A stretch of 64,000 nucleotides of DNA from Adineta vaga (GCA_021613535.1 CP075494.1:2232001-2296000); one strand, 5' to 3'; numbered from the stretch's first letter, positions 35,227-47,963 are shown. Numbers and translations: made by a program. The notes: generated by a model not told the origin, from the letters alone.

Positions 35227-36133
35227 TTAAAAGTTTCGCATGTCTGTCTGATCCCAAATTTTAAAATTCTTCATTTGACATAGTTTTTGTAAACGCTCAT
35301 TATTTTTCTTATTCATATAATTACGTATGTGTCGTTCGCTTTTTCTAACAAGAATATAAATAACAAGCCACAGAAATCCTCCAATAGCTAATTTTTCCCA
35401 CCAATTCGTAGGGAAAGAGATTGGAAGTAAGAAAATCAATAAAGTAGTAAGTAAGAATGAAATTAAATATTGAAAGAATTCTTGTCGTATTTCTCTTTGA
35501 ATAATATCCTGCTTTGTTAGACATGTTGATCCATGACCATAGAATTTACCATCATCAGTTTTATATGTTGTTACATGTCGAAATACAATTGCAATTCGAT
35601 CATCAACATCATGTTTTCGTTTCTTTTTTATTCCATGTACATAATGTTTATTGGTATGTTCATCCAATAAGAAAAGTGAATTGCTTGGGAGATTTAATTA
35701 AATCTAATTGTTGTGTAGTGCCAAAACTGACAACAGCAATTTTTGAACCTGGTGCTAAATCTAACATTGTATCACTATGCATTCCCATACTATCATCTCC
35801 ATCTCTATAATAGATAATATGAGCTAAATTCCAAGTTTCACCTGTTTTTTGTTCCATTAAATCTTTGACTCTTTGAATAGTTGGTGTCCATGGAGTATAG
35901 ATGATTTTATTTTGAGGAACTGATGACATTGTACATCGATACCAAGGAAAATCACCCGATGGATTCATCGATGCTTGAAATGTCATTAATCGTGGTAGAC
36001 GAACAAATGAATAATTATCTTTCAATGCATAATATTGACCATAGGAAATTTCATTACCATCTGGTCGTAATGCATTTAGTGTGGCATTTGCGTCATCAAT
36101 CGACAAGAGATTTTCAATTAATTCAGGCATTTC
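35227..36133 (-). pseudogene. AlkB-like 2OG-Fe(II) dioxygenase with C-terminal membrane segments (copy B, one frame slip)
   Basis: Minus strand from ATG 36133. Unlike copy A the N-terminal half is open. The motifs are HSD at residues 118-120, PGSKIAVVSFGTT, then in the next frame LDEHTNKHYVHG, RIAIVFR and two membrane-like stretches near the end. The frame changes by one base within the palindrome AGATTTAATTAAATCT (35690-35705), identical to copy A. Because both copies share it, the slip predates the duplication, or the gene uses recoding, or the base is a repeated assembly artefact; a short three-base A run makes the last unlikely. Expected role if expressed: oxidative demethylation of nucleic acid or protein, possibly tethered to a membrane, which is not usual for AlkB proteins. 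Confidence 0.7.
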
Positions 36134-37388
36134 ACTCACTATACTTAATAGATTAAGGTTGTTTTTCTTTCTGTGATGGGTTTAACCATGAAAGAAAGAA
36201 AACGTCACATTTCATCATTTCTTCTTGCAGTATTTGAAATTACATTATAGTTGTGAAATACAAGGAAGAAAAAGAACAAATTTGTAATAGGCTTCTGAAT
36301 TAATATGAACAGAGTATTGATCAACAAATGAGTATACATGAAATAAAGAAGTATAACCAAGAAACATTTCATTAACTTACACAGTAGGATAAGATTGTTG
36401 ACATGGTGCATGGGGAGTTTTCCGTTAAAAGATTTTGTCAAATAAAGTGTGATTGATGTCCATATACGTATGATCTAAATCAATCGTTGATTCACTTGTT
36501 TTACTTATTGATATGAAAATTTTATGAAAAAATGATCAGATGATCAATAGAATTATCTAAAAATGATCGGAGAGAAATTTATCGATACGAATACATTCTT
36601 TACTAGTATTCAACATTGTTTACAAATGTTGACTCGTGCAAATATAAATCTAGAATTAAGAACGTGGATACAAACCACAGAAATGCATATTGTCATCCAT
36701 GCACATTCTTAATCTAATCGACGAATATAATGTGAAGTTTTAAGACTATAGTGTTTATTTCTTGATAAAGAGGAGGTTTAATAATATATCAGACTTTTAT
36801 TTGAAAGGATACAAGATTGTTGATCATAATGGTTTCTTCTAAAAAAATTCATGATTGATTTATTGTCATCATTTTTCTTTCGTTATGCCCTTTCGTATCC
36901 CATTGATTTTTTTTTCATTATTACACACGAGTTTTTTTTCCAATGTTTATTTGCTTTCAGTCGAGAACAAGAATGTGACAATAATTTCGTTACTACAAAA
37001 CGAATCCAAATTGGCAGGTATAACTGATCAATTCGTAGATTATACTGCAGTTTCCATAGTAAAAGATACATTTGTGAAGTAAATGAATACTTTTCCCCTA
37101 AAAATGTCTAATTTTTATGTCGCTTTCAAATTCGCAAACTATATATACTAAAACAATCTGATTTATTCATTCTGTTGAGAAATGAAGCACTTATGCCTTT
37201 CTTTTTTGCCGATGTTATCATCAACATCTTCGAACAGAAATGTTTTTTCTTGTAGAAAGAGAAGAAGTAAATCTTATCTCTAAGATGGAAAGCGGCACGT
37301 TTTTTGTTGTTGTCGTTTTACTTTTAGCTTTTTTAAAACATTTTAGATTTACAACTACCTACGTCACAAACAATAAAATTCTAACTAA
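36134..37388. promoter_or_regulatory. Shared upstream region of AlkB-like and ART-TPR genes (copy B)
   Basis: A 1.25-kb head-to-head spacer. It holds the empty target site of the CACTA-like element (about 36661-36668). A plus-strand frame at 36855-37082 is open here but broken in copy A, so I do not call it a gene. Confidence 0.4.
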
Positions 37389-39806
37389 ATGACAACTGAG
37401 CAGACTTCACTAACTTCCCATGAAGCCAACAAATATAATCATGTCAATATTCACCCAATACAAGATATTCTTGTAGTCTGGTTAGACAGTTCCATTCACA
37501 ACAATAACCAGGACAATCAAAATACAATTACACAACTTTATCACGTTGTTCATGAGATTCATACATTCACTGATAATGATCAATGTATAGAATTTATTCT
37601 CAACACCATCGACACAAAAGTATGCATGATTGTTTCCGGATCAATTGGACAACATATTGTGCCTTGTATACATGATATCTCACAAATTGATTCTATTTTT
37701 ATCTTCACTGACAACAAAAATCGCCATGAACATTGGGCAAAACAGTGGTGTAAGGTAAAAGATATTTCTATAGACATCACAAATATCTGTCATCAATTAC
37801 AAAAAATAATTCGTCAACATGAATACAATGCCATGCCAATGAGTTTTGTGGCACCTGAAAAACGATTGAATCAATTAGAACCGTCATTTATGTACACACA
37901 AATCATCAAAGAAATACTATTAACCATCACCTTTGAAGATAAACACATCAAAGAATATGTTGATTACTATTGTGATACATTTGTTGACAATGATATCGAT
38001 CGAAAGAAAGTTAAAAAATTGGAAAGTGGGTATCATCAGCAGACACCCATTTGGTGGTATACAACAGAGAGATTTTTGTTTGGAATGTTGAATCGTGCCT
38101 TACGAGTGATGAATGGTGAAATAATTACATTAATGGGTTTTTTCATCAGTGATCTTCATCGACATATTGAAGAATTACACAAACAACAATTTCGAAACAC
38201 TTCTACCGCTGAAATCTTTACAGTTTATCGTGGTCAAGGCATGACAAAGAGAGATTTTGATGAAATGTTAAAATCAAAAGGTGGACTAATGTCATTCCAT
38301 AATTTCTTATCAACAAGTAGAATCCGCGATGCCTCGTTACTTTTTACTCCTACAAATGGACAGAATAGTGATGTGGTGAGTGTTCTTTTTGTAATGAGAA
38401 TTGATCCTAGTCAATCTACAACACCATATGCTTCGGTTCGACATATCAGTCAGTTTCCAGAGGAAGATGAAATTCTCTTTTCAATGCATACCATCTTTCG
38501 TATATATGATATGAGACTAATGGATGAAAATGAACCAGTGTATGAAGTGAATCTATCACTAACCAGTGATAATGATGAAAACTTATGTATGCTTACTGAA
38601 CGCATTCGAGAAGAGAGTTTTCCGAACTCCGGAGGATGGTATAGAATGAGTTTGGTATTATCTGCAGTGGGACAATGTGACACTGCTGAACGAATATGTA
38701 AATTTCTGCATGATGAGAGAACGAACGACGGTGACAACGTATCCATTTCTAACCGACTTGGTTCCATAAAATACCAGCAAGGAGAATACAAGGAAGCCAT
38801 AATATTTTATAAAAAATGCCTTGATTTTCAACTACAATCACTTCCTTCCAATCATCCACATGTGGCTTCATCCTACAACAACATCGGTTTGGTGTATCAC
38901 AACATGGGTGATTATCCCAAAGCACTATCATCACATGAACAATGCCTCAAAATTCGGCAACAATCACTTCCTTCCAATCATCCAGATGTGGCTTCATCCT
39001 ACAACAACATCGGTTTGGTGTATCACAACATGGGTGATTATCCCAAAGCACTATCATCATATGAACAATGCCTCAAAATTCAGCAACAATCACTTCCTTC
39101 CAATCATCCAGATGTGGCTTCATCCTACAACAACATCGGCAATGTGTATTCTGACATGGGTGATTATCCCAAAGCACTATCATCACATGAACAATGCCTC
39201 AAAATTCGACAACAATCACTTCCTTCCAATCATCCTCAGATGGCTTCATCCTATGGCAACATCGGTAATGTGTATTCTGACATGGGTGATTATCCCAAAG
39301 CACTATCATCATATGAACAATGTCTCAAAATTCAACTACAATCACTTCCTTCCAATCATCCAGACGTGGCTTCATCCTACAACAACATCGGTTTGGTGTA
39401 TCACAACATGGGTGATTATCCCAAAGCACTATCATCATATGAACAATGTCTCAAAATTCAACTACAATCACTTCCTTCCAATCATCCAGACGTGGCTTCA
39501 TCCTACAACAACATCGGTTTGGTGTATCACAACATGGGTGATTATCCTAAAGCACTATCTTCATATGAACAATGTCTCAAAATTCGACAACAATCACTTC
39601 CTTCCAATCATCCAGATGTGGCTTCATCATACAACAACATCGGTTTGGTGTATCACAACATGGGTGATTATTCGAATGCCTGTCTGTTTTGTAAATCTGC
39701 TCTTCAAATTGGAAGACAAGTATTACCAGTAGCCCATCCTCACCTCCAAATCTATGAAAGAAACTTTGACAGGCACAAAATATTTATAAATTTATCTCCT
39801 CTCTGA
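37389..39806 (+). CDS. ADP-ribosyltransferase with kinesin-light-chain-type TPR array (copy B)
   Basis: A single exon of 805 residues, nearly identical to copy A over the first 460. The R-S-ExE residues are all present (VYRGQ, FLSTS, EEDEILF), so catalysis looks possible. It has seven 42-residue TPR units in place of ten, and unit order differs from A (more YHNMGDY units), showing that the array has been reshuffled since duplication. One missing G near 39771 changes the last residues (NFDRHKIFINLSPL in place of the A ending). The extreme C-terminus is thus not conserved. Role and target are unknown; the TPRs probably choose a protein partner. Confidence 0.88.
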   Translation: MTTEQTSLTSHEANKYNHVNIHPIQDILVVWLDSSIHNNNQDNQNTITQLYHVVHEIHTFTDNDQCIEFILNTIDTKVCMIVSGSIGQHIVPCIHDISQIDSIFIFTDNKNRHEHWAKQWCKVKDISIDITNICHQLQKIIRQHEYNAMPMSFVAPEKRLNQLEPSFMYTQIIKEILLTITFEDKHIKEYVDYYCDTFVDNDIDRKKVKKLESGYHQQTPIWWYTTERFLFGMLNRALRVMNGEIITLMGFFISDLHRHIEELHKQQFRNTSTAEIFTVYRGQGMTKRDFDEMLKSKGGLMSFHNFLSTSRIRDASLLFTPTNGQNSDVVSVLFVMRIDPSQSTTPYASVRHISQFPEEDEILFSMHTIFRIYDMRLMDENEPVYEVNLSLTSDNDENLCMLTERIREESFPNSGGWYRMSLVLSAVGQCDTAERICKFLHDERTNDGDNVSISNRLGSIKYQQGEYKEAIIFYKKCLDFQLQSLPSNHPHVASSYNNIGLVYHNMGDYPKALSSHEQCLKIRQQSLPSNHPDVASSYNNIGLVYHNMGDYPKALSSYEQCLKIQQQSLPSNHPDVASSYNNIGNVYSDMGDYPKALSSHEQCLKIRQQSLPSNHPQMASSYGNIGNVYSDMGDYPKALSSYEQCLKIQLQSLPSNHPDVASSYNNIGLVYHNMGDYPKALSSYEQCLKIQLQSLPSNHPDVASSYNNIGLVYHNMGDYPKALSSYEQCLKIRQQSLPSNHPDVASSYNNIGLVYHNMGDYSNACLFCKSALQIGRQVLPVAHPHLQIYERNFDRHKIFINLSPL
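38827..39705 (+). repeat. Tandem array of 126-bp TPR units (7 units, copy B)
   Basis: Seven in-frame units around the SLPSNHP core. Units 5 and 6 are almost identical, a sign of recent unit duplication. Confidence 0.85.
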
Positions 39807-41747
39807 TGTAGCACAGAAAAATGTTGAATACAAAATCTATCAGCATGTAGAGATAGAAATCTTGCTCTGGCAAATAAAACAGGAGAATATTCAGAGCCAG
39901 GAACTGTGAACAACAATTTTGTGTTTAGTACTGCATCTCCCAAGAAGAAAATCGCATGATGACGAAATTAATTTGTAAGCATGAGACTACACTTTAAGTG
40001 AATTAAAGAAAGGAAAGAATATGCAAATAGACACAAAAATTGAGTCAGATCTTATGCACCTTAAATAGTATATTATGTTGTCGCAGAACTTGCGAACAAA
40101 TTTTTATTATTTATCATCGAGTACTATAGAATAGATGATCAATTGGTTTGCAATCAAAATCAGATATTTCTGGTCCGGTTTTGTATTTGTATTGAATTCG
40201 GTATGCTTAATTAAAAAATAAAACCTAGAAGATGGATCGAGTTGAATGATGATATGAATGCCTGGTGGAAATGAAGAGAAGTATACATCTCCCTCATACA
40301 CCCACACCCCTCAAAATCCAATCTTATGGAATCGAATATCATCTAAAATGAACAACTCTCGCAAAGTTTATTTTTATAGGACCAATAGATATTGTCATTT
40401 TGGTTTCTTAGATCATTCTAAAAGAAATACAATTCAAAAACTCTTCATTCTCTGTTAGTATGAATCGTCTAGAAATCTTCTCATTTGAATCTATGCCTTT
40501 ATGCAGTAATTTTGATATGATATATACTATTATTTTCTAACGTTTTCGTAGCATTGTATCGTCAACTTTGAATATCTATCTATATTTTACTAACATTCAA
40601 TTTAACATTTGCTCTTTCACGTTGAAAGTGATTTTTCGTATCAAACAATTCATTGATTATCTGTCTTTGTTTTTACAATTTCTGTGTTAATCTTATGGGC
40701 CAACTAGATTTTATCAATCTGGTAGTCATATTTGTCAAATAGGATTGTCTTTCTATGAGCATATCTTTTATTATTCGAATTTTACATTTTACAAGACAAT
40801 ATTTGTTTTCATCATCTATAATGATCAATGACGATATAACATTGTGAACTTCGTTTTATTCGTCGTCATCTTCTTATGATTGTTGATATTATTTTCTTCG
40901 TGTACTCGATTACAGACTCATACTATCATCTAACCATAGTTTTAAATTGACGCTTTTGGACGAATTACTCAGCATTCATGAATTAATTGTCGAATAAACT
41001 TGTTTGTGAAGGGAACAAAGACAATTATCTTTGAAGTTTACTTGAATTTAAATCATTTATAAAATAATCAATTCAAATCTTAGAGAGTGACTACGAGTGT
41101 CATTTTCTTCATATTTATTTGCATTCATATCATTGAAAGATCTAATGAAACCTTATAATTTGACTGTTTTTCTTCCTCATAGATACATCATCGTTCGAAT
41201 CTGAATACATTCTAAATGATGCAGATAATTAGAATATTATTCGTTAGAAAGAATTATCCTTGTAAAATTCTATTTTCGATTAATATAAAAAGACCGTAAT
41301 GACTGAAGTTTCATATATATATTTATCTTTTTTTGTTTAGTTGATGAAAAGAAGTGACTCCTTATGATAATCACTTGTGAAATTTGTTTAAAACTGATTT
41401 TTGTTTTTCTGATTGCCACAAGTTGTTAAATAAAGGAGCTTAATTTAAAACAACTTTATAATATTCTGTGAGTGAGACTATAATATCATATTCGAATACG
41501 TTTCATAAAACTATCATAATTTCTTCGTAAATATAATGAAAGTATTATGATTTGTCTTTGTTATACCACAACGTCATCTTCCTCTATCTATATTGTTTTG
41601 TTTATCGTGTCTCCCTCTTGATTTCTAATTATGTACATATTCTTGAATGCATTGGATTATTTTTCCTTTTCTGATTGACGAATAATACTTATCAGATGAA
41701 TCATCCATAGTGTTAATAAGTACAGAAAAGCTTCCCAACAATCTAAA
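39807..41747. other. Duplicated intergenic region (copy B)
   Basis: Counterpart of 21624-23565. No supportable gene; contains the G-rich element at 40273-40312. Confidence 0.45.
40273..40312 (-). repeat. G-rich palindromic element 6 (copy B)
   Basis: Identical in outline to 22089-22128 in copy A, so it was already in place when the segment was duplicated. Confidence 0.6.
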
Positions 41748-42740
41748 ATGTCTCAATCGAAATCAACTATTGAATATTTTCCAAATGAAGTATTACTAAA
41801 TATATTCGAATATCTTAATGGTCAACAATTATTTTCTTCATTTTTTAATTTAAATTCTCGTTTTAAATTACTTTGTATTTCTTATCGACATTATTCTATT
41901 GATACAAAGGATTTATCATTAAATAATAAAATATTTCAACAACTTATCCATTCAATTCCAGTGGAACATATTTCTTCATTGAAACTTTGCTCACGAAAAG
42001 GATTATCACGAATACCAATCGAATCATTTATTTGTTTACATTCATTGACATGTTTTAATATTGATAATTCTGATAATATAAGAAGATTTATTGGAAAAAT
42101 TCCTTTTCCTGATCATTTATATAACTTATCTTTAAATTTTAATTGGTATCATGCTAATATCAAAGATTTGATATCAACTATTTTAAAATTATTTCATTTA
42201 AATCGTCTTAAATTATATTTAGACTTTAAAACATTCGATTTAGATACAATTCATCAACCATTATTATCACTTGAATATTTATCTATGAATTGTTATTTAG
42301 GAAATGATTTTTTTAAATTAGTTCCATTTATACCGAATTTAATCAATTTAAATTTATCATTTGTATATTATGAAAATGAATTTTATTATATAAATATTCA
42401 ACCAAATAGTTTATCAAAATTAAAAAAACTTCAAATGACTAATGTTTGTGACTATTATTGTATTGAAGATATATTTCAATTATGTCCACAAATAAAAATA
42501 TTTCGAGTTAATTGTATTTCAAATAATTATAATGATTCAATGATCAATGCTAAAGATTGGGAAAATGTATTATTACCAATGAAATTTTTAAAACAAATAG
42601 AAATTAATGTTGATGGATTAGATTCTCGAATACTTATCGATTTATCACAATATCAAACAGATTTTTGGTTACAAAGGAAATTGAAAGTTATGACATATTA
42701 TGATCAAAATAAAAACTCAACAATATTTTTTATTAAATAG
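41748..42740 (+). CDS. F-box protein (intact, copy B)
   Basis: Single exon, 330 residues, ATG 41748. Residues 7-45 form an F-box (IEYFPNEVLLNIFEYLNGQQ...NSRFKLLCIS); the rest is leucine- and asparagine-rich and LRR-like (LISTILKLFHLNRLKLYLDF, LVPFIPNLINLNLSF). F-box proteins link Skp1/cullin-1 to substrates for ubiquitination; which substrate cannot be told. Its copy A counterpart is frameshifted in an A run. Confidence 0.8.
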   Translation: MSQSKSTIEYFPNEVLLNIFEYLNGQQLFSSFFNLNSRFKLLCISYRHYSIDTKDLSLNNKIFQQLIHSIPVEHISSLKLCSRKGLSRIPIESFICLHSLTCFNIDNSDNIRRFIGKIPFPDHLYNLSLNFNWYHANIKDLISTILKLFHLNRLKLYLDFKTFDLDTIHQPLLSLEYLSMNCYLGNDFFKLVPFIPNLINLNLSFVYYENEFYYINIQPNSLSKLKKLQMTNVCDYYCIEDIFQLCPQIKIFRVNCISNNYNDSMINAKDWENVLLPMKFLKQIEINVDGLDSRILIDLSQYQTDFWLQRKLKVMTYYDQNKNSTIFFIK

Positions 42741-42902
42741 AATTTTTCTATCGATTTATTTCATTTGTTATTCTCGCATCGATGTGAATAAGTGTATTTG
42801 GTTTTTCTTTTGCTTTGAAGAATAAAACGATAGAACGTATTGAAATCGAAATATTTATCAATTTCTTTTTCAATTTAGAGTACAATCAAGGGGGAGCGAG
42901 AC

Positions 42903-42934
42903 TTCCGCACTTCGAAGTATCGGGAAGTGCGGAA
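42903..42934. repeat. Perfect 11-bp inverted repeat at duplication breakpoint
   Basis: TTCCGCACTTC (42903-42913) and its exact complement GAAGTGCGGAA (42924-42934) with a 10-base loop. The duplication ends within the left arm. Confidence 0.8.
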
Positions 42935-43322
42935 CACGGGGGAAAATGCAAGACAGATGCCAGCACTTTTCCCCTTGGTATGGGAGTATCAGTCAAGTAC
43001 GAAGAAGTATGATGAAATTACAGAAGTCTCACTTTTTTCCCTAGGTAATTACAAAACTTTAGAAGAAATATTCTTTAAATTAGTACCGCAGTGTTTGGAG
43101 AAATCATATATTTTGATAAAACTAATGGTGATACACACGATTGTCAAATTTCCTCTAACAATCAAATGAAAAAACGTTTAATAACTGTTGTACGTCATTT
43201 TACTTCATAAATTAAAAATAAAGAAAACAGTATATATCCGGCATGAGTTCTTTTTAATAAAAAAAATATCTTACGTATTGTCACATGCATTATATGACAC
43301 AGATATATTTGATCGATATGAT

Positions 43323-43385
43323 GAGGGTGTGGGTGTGGGTGACGTTGGATATTATCTTAACACTCACACACACACACACCATCTC
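43323..43385. repeat. G-rich palindromic element 8
   Basis: GAGGGTGTGGGTGTGGGTGA, then CGTTGGATATTATC, then CACTCACACACACACACACC. About 40 bp before the start of the receptor pseudogene. Confidence 0.65.
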
Positions 43386-43423
43386 GAAGAGTAGGGATAT
43401 AAATTTATTGATTCATTTAAATT

Positions 43424-46400
43424 ATGGTATTCATAATCAAAAATCTATTCTGTTTAATCTTCTTACATTCAATTCTTGGCTCACCTCATGTTAATCTTGA
43501 TCTTACCGATTGGATAAATAAAACTGAAACATATGTTGAACTTCAACATACTTGTTTACATGTTTTATCTGTAACTGAAAAAGAATTGAATTTGCGTCAA
43601 ATTATATCTTATTCTTTGACAGAATGGCCATTGGAATGGAATGTAACAGAAAATAACTTTGATCCAAAATTGACCTTTGCTGATCTTTACAATCAACATG
43701 TTACTAGTGAACAATTATATCAATGGTCAGCATCAATCGATCTTATTGAACTTTATCAATTTTATGTTGATCAACGTTCTATTTCAAATGAATTTCAATC
43801 AAATGATATGGATTTATTTTATAATTGTACATTACCAAGATTTGGCCCACAATCTTAATATTCATTAGATTTTTACGATCCTCAAAGTGTATCGTTAACT
43901 AAAAATGTTCATCAGTTTTATGAACAATATTATAAACCTACAAGTTTTGCATCTCTATGTCTTGATTGGACTGATGTATGTGATGGATATGTCGATTGTA
44001 TAAATAATCAAATTGATGAAGAATATTGTTGGCAACTTAAAATAAGCGAATGTAATGAGAATGAATATCGATGTGATAATGGTCAATGTATTTCTAAAGA
44101 ATTTAATGGTGATCAACGTTATACTTTCGATTGTCTTGATCGATCAGATCCATTTTTGTATCGTGATTATCTTTATTTTTCTACGTCTACTATAGAACCA
44201 TCAATTCATGAAGAAGATATACAATGTTTGAGATCATTTTCTCACTCTACAATACAATTTACTAGTTCATGTTTTGATGAACGTAAAAAGTTATTAGAAA
44301 AAATCATCTTTTTAGAAACACCAAGTTTGATGTCGGATGATTGTTGGTCAATATTTAGGTGTAGTTCTGATATATTTCCTAATTCTTATTTATTATGTGG
44401 AGACATTTATGTTGACGATTCATCACTTCAAATCATTAATGAAACATATCCAGACCTCATTATATATGTTATAATGATCGATTTTGTAATGGATTTTCTT
44501 CGAATAAAACCATACTAAAATTTAATGATACTACATATCGTCGTCCGGAAGATTTTCAAATAATTATTGATGAATTTAATTCCGATTATGCTTATGTTTT
44601 AAATGTATACAAACAATTATATCATTGTAATCCGATGATTGCTTTTAGTGAGTCAACAATTTGTAATAAATCGATAATGTATCAATGTCTTAATTCATCG
44701 AAATGTATTCTGAATACTTAACTTTGTGATGGTGCAAATGATTGTGTTTATAAAGATGATGAACAATGTCCATTAATAAATGGAACATGTGCCATATTAG
44801 ATTCGGATATATTGTTTAAATGTAAATCAACAAATCAATGTATTTCCAGAAAATTACTTGACAATGGTGCTTTTGTGATTGTATATCTACATATGATGAT
44901 GAGACATGTGAAGATGAAAACGAATATGGACAATCTTCAAAAAGAATTATCATTTCCAAAGATTTGTAATGGTATTATAGATATGAATAATATATTAATT
45001 GATAATCAAAATGAAACAGATGAAACAGAATGTGACCATTGGCAATGGGATAATATTTATGTGTTTACCATTTGAAAAAGTAAATGATGGTCAAATTGAT
45101 TGTCTTGGTGCTACAGATGAACCAAAACTTTGTCAACAAGATAATGAACCATTGACTACAGAATATTTCTATTGTAAGAATGATTCAAATCGAAACTGTT
45201 TATTATATGAATGGTGTTCAGAAGATTATCAATGCTTACACCGAGATGAAGAACCATTATGTAATCAAACTCGAAATATTACCAAATCTGATAATATTTG
45301 CTATCCAAAATATGATAACAAACGCTCTAGTATTGATGAGTTTTTTTTGTAAACGTTTTCATTATTTTGGTGGAACACGTGAATTTTTTTATTTACCCGA
45401 TGAAATGAAATTTCCACAAGAAAATAATAGAATCATTAAACAGGAAACTAAAATGGTTGATAATGAAATGAAATATGATCAACAACGTTGTCATCGTGGA
45501 CTTCCTTTACGCGTTTGGTTAGATAATAAAAAAACTTATTTAATGAAACATGTCTTTGTCCACCAAGTTATTATGGTAATGAATGTCAATATCAAAATCA
45601 ACGTATTCGTTTAACTGTACAATTTCGAACATATTCAAATTCTCGACGTACATTATTTACTATTTTAATTTCTTTAATTGATATTAATGATGAACAAAGA
45701 ATAGTTTATTCATATCAACAAAATACATATCTTTATTTATATCATTGTTCGATTAAATATAATATAAATTTACTTTATCCAACTCGACCAAAACATCCTG
45801 AAAAAATTATTCAATACAAATTGATTTATATGAAAAAATTTCGCTTATATATCGAGGAAGTTTTTTAAAATCAATTGATTTTCCATTTCTACCTGTCAAT
45901 CGTATTGCTATTCTACTTAATATTCCAAGTAAAACTCAATTATTCGATAGTTGTACAATTGAATCATGTCAAAATGGTCGATGTATGAAATATATTGATG
46001 ATCCATTCGATCGAACATTTTGTCAATGTTATTCAGGTTGGTATGGAAAATCATGTAGATATTTTCATCAATGTCAATGTTCATTTGATTCAATATGTGT
46101 GGGTATTTCAGCAACGAATCAATCTATATGTATTTGTCCAATAAATCGATGTGGTAGTCGATGTTTACTTCGAAATGATATATGTCAACCTATAATAAAT
46201 GTTTATATACGAAGGTCAATGTATACCAGATGATCAACAATTAATTCGTAGTGAGAAATTTTTATTTGTATTTGTCCATGGAATAAGATGTGAAAATATT
46301 ATGAAAAATATTATTTTACCACAATCAATGATTGTACATTTTATTTATATCAGTTCAAAAAATGAAGATTTTATAACAAATGGTTCGATTGTTGAAACAA

Positions 46401-47866
46401 TATCTATTCATAAAAAAACAATGATTATCTATTGGTCATATGAATTTCATATTGCATTTGTTCAATTGTACAATAATTATTATTTAATTCTTGTTGATTC
46501 AAAATATAATAAATCAACAACAATTAGTCGAACAATTCATTCATCCGATCGTTGTAAACATTTAAATGAATTATTGGATATGAACATTGTTAATTTACAT
46601 CTACTTCGTCGAATAAAATATTATCAAAAACCATGTCAAGATTATGCACCTGAATTAAAATGTTTTTATGATCAAGATTATTTTTGTCTATGTTATAATT
46701 TTACCTATCAACGACGTTTAGCAAATTGTTTTCAATTCAATAGTTCTCTCCAACATAATTGTTATGGATTAAGTGTTTGTGAAAATGATGCACAATGTAT
46801 TCAAGATACATCCAAATGTCCGAAAGTTTCAATGTGTGTTTATCCAAAATGTTATCATGGAACTCGATGTCAATTTAATTCACATTTATTTGGTTTATCA
46901 CTTGATGCTATACTTGGTTATCATATTCAACCACATGTTGATTTAATAAATCAATCATTTATTGTAAAAATAAGTTTAATTGAAATAACGAATGGTATTC
47001 TTTCATTAATTACATTTAAAAATAAAGAATCAAGAAAAAATGGATGTGGTCTATATCTGTTAGGTTCATCAATCACAACATTATTTGTAATGATTATATT
47101 TATATTGAAGTATTTGATTTTATTAATATCACAAATGATTTATATATCGAACTATTTCTTTTTGAATACTCAATGTTATACCATTGATTTTTTGATTCGA
47201 ATTGGTCTAAATATGGATCAATATTTAAATGCATGTGTTGCTTTAGAAAGAGCTTATACAATAATTAAAGGTGTTAAGTTTAATCAAAAGAAAAGTAAAC
47301 GAATATCAAAATATATTATAATAAGTCTTTTGATTTGGACAATATTAACAACAATTCATGATCCAATTCATCGACGATTAATTGATGATAATAATACAGA
47401 TGATAGTGATGAAATAGAAAAACGAATTTGGTGTATTGTTCGATATTCATCAAAGATTCAAACATATAATTATTTTATAAATTTAATTCATTTTCTCGTT
47501 CCATTTATTATTAATATTCTATCTACTTTAATTATTATTTATATGACAACACGACAACGACAAAATATAAAACATGATGAAAATTATCGAAAATTATTAT
47601 GGGAACAAATTTTGATACATAAACACATTCTTAATGCACCAATTCTTCTAATTATTTTAGCTATTCCACGTTTAATTTTATCATTTATATCCGATTGTAT
47701 GAATTCAACAAGTGATGTATGGTTACCATTGATGGGTTATTTTATTTCATTTATTCCACCAATGGTTACTTTCGTTACTTTTATTCTACCATCAAGAGTT
47801 TATAGAAAAGAATTGAATAAATCTGTTAAACATTTTCGAACTACAATAGCAACACGTTTACATTAA
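43424..47866 (+). pseudogene. LDLa/EGF/7TM receptor gene, decayed
   Basis: Begins at ATG 43424 with a signal peptide (LFCLIFLHSILGSP). Conserved pieces then appear in changing frames: LDL-receptor class A modules (YRCDNGQCISKEF near 44070-44110; another near 44650-44770; FKCKSTNQCISRKL at 44812), EGF-like modules (45950-46200, 46740-46880), and finally an intact stretch to 47866 with seven membrane segments (from about 47060). Stops and shifts occur at 43856, near 44460, 44720, 44870, 45350, 45550, 46200 and 46260. The type is a large extracellular-ligand-binding GPCR that is common in bdelloids. The last 555 codons (46199-47866) are open, including the whole 7TM part, but lack the N-terminus. 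I judge this locus dead or reduced to its 3' half. Confidence 0.7.
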
Positions 47867-47963
47867 CAAGGACATTACTTAGAAAATACTTTTCTTTCCA
47901 ATGTTTTCTATTGTATTGCCTTTATTCTTCTATATCTACAGCGATCATTAAACAAAGACAAAA

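Larger units (their letters stand above)
34161..42905. repeat. Segmental duplication, copy B
   Basis: Direct repeat of 14828-24725. It lacks the CACTA-like element, keeps the 292 bp (34320-34616) lost from A, has seven TPR units in place of ten, and has an intact F-box gene. After 42905 the sequence departs from A exactly where a short perfect hairpin (42903-42934) begins. Confidence 0.9.
42741..43423. other. Intergenic; right end of duplication copy B
   Basis: Contains the breakpoint at 42905, a hairpin at 42903-42934 and a G-rich element at 43323-43385. Several short overlapping frames show no motif. Confidence 0.45.

Noticed and set aside
36855-37082. 75-residue frame upstream of the copy B ART gene
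   Set aside because: The counterpart in copy A is broken by extra A residues, and there is no motif or ATG context suggesting a protein.
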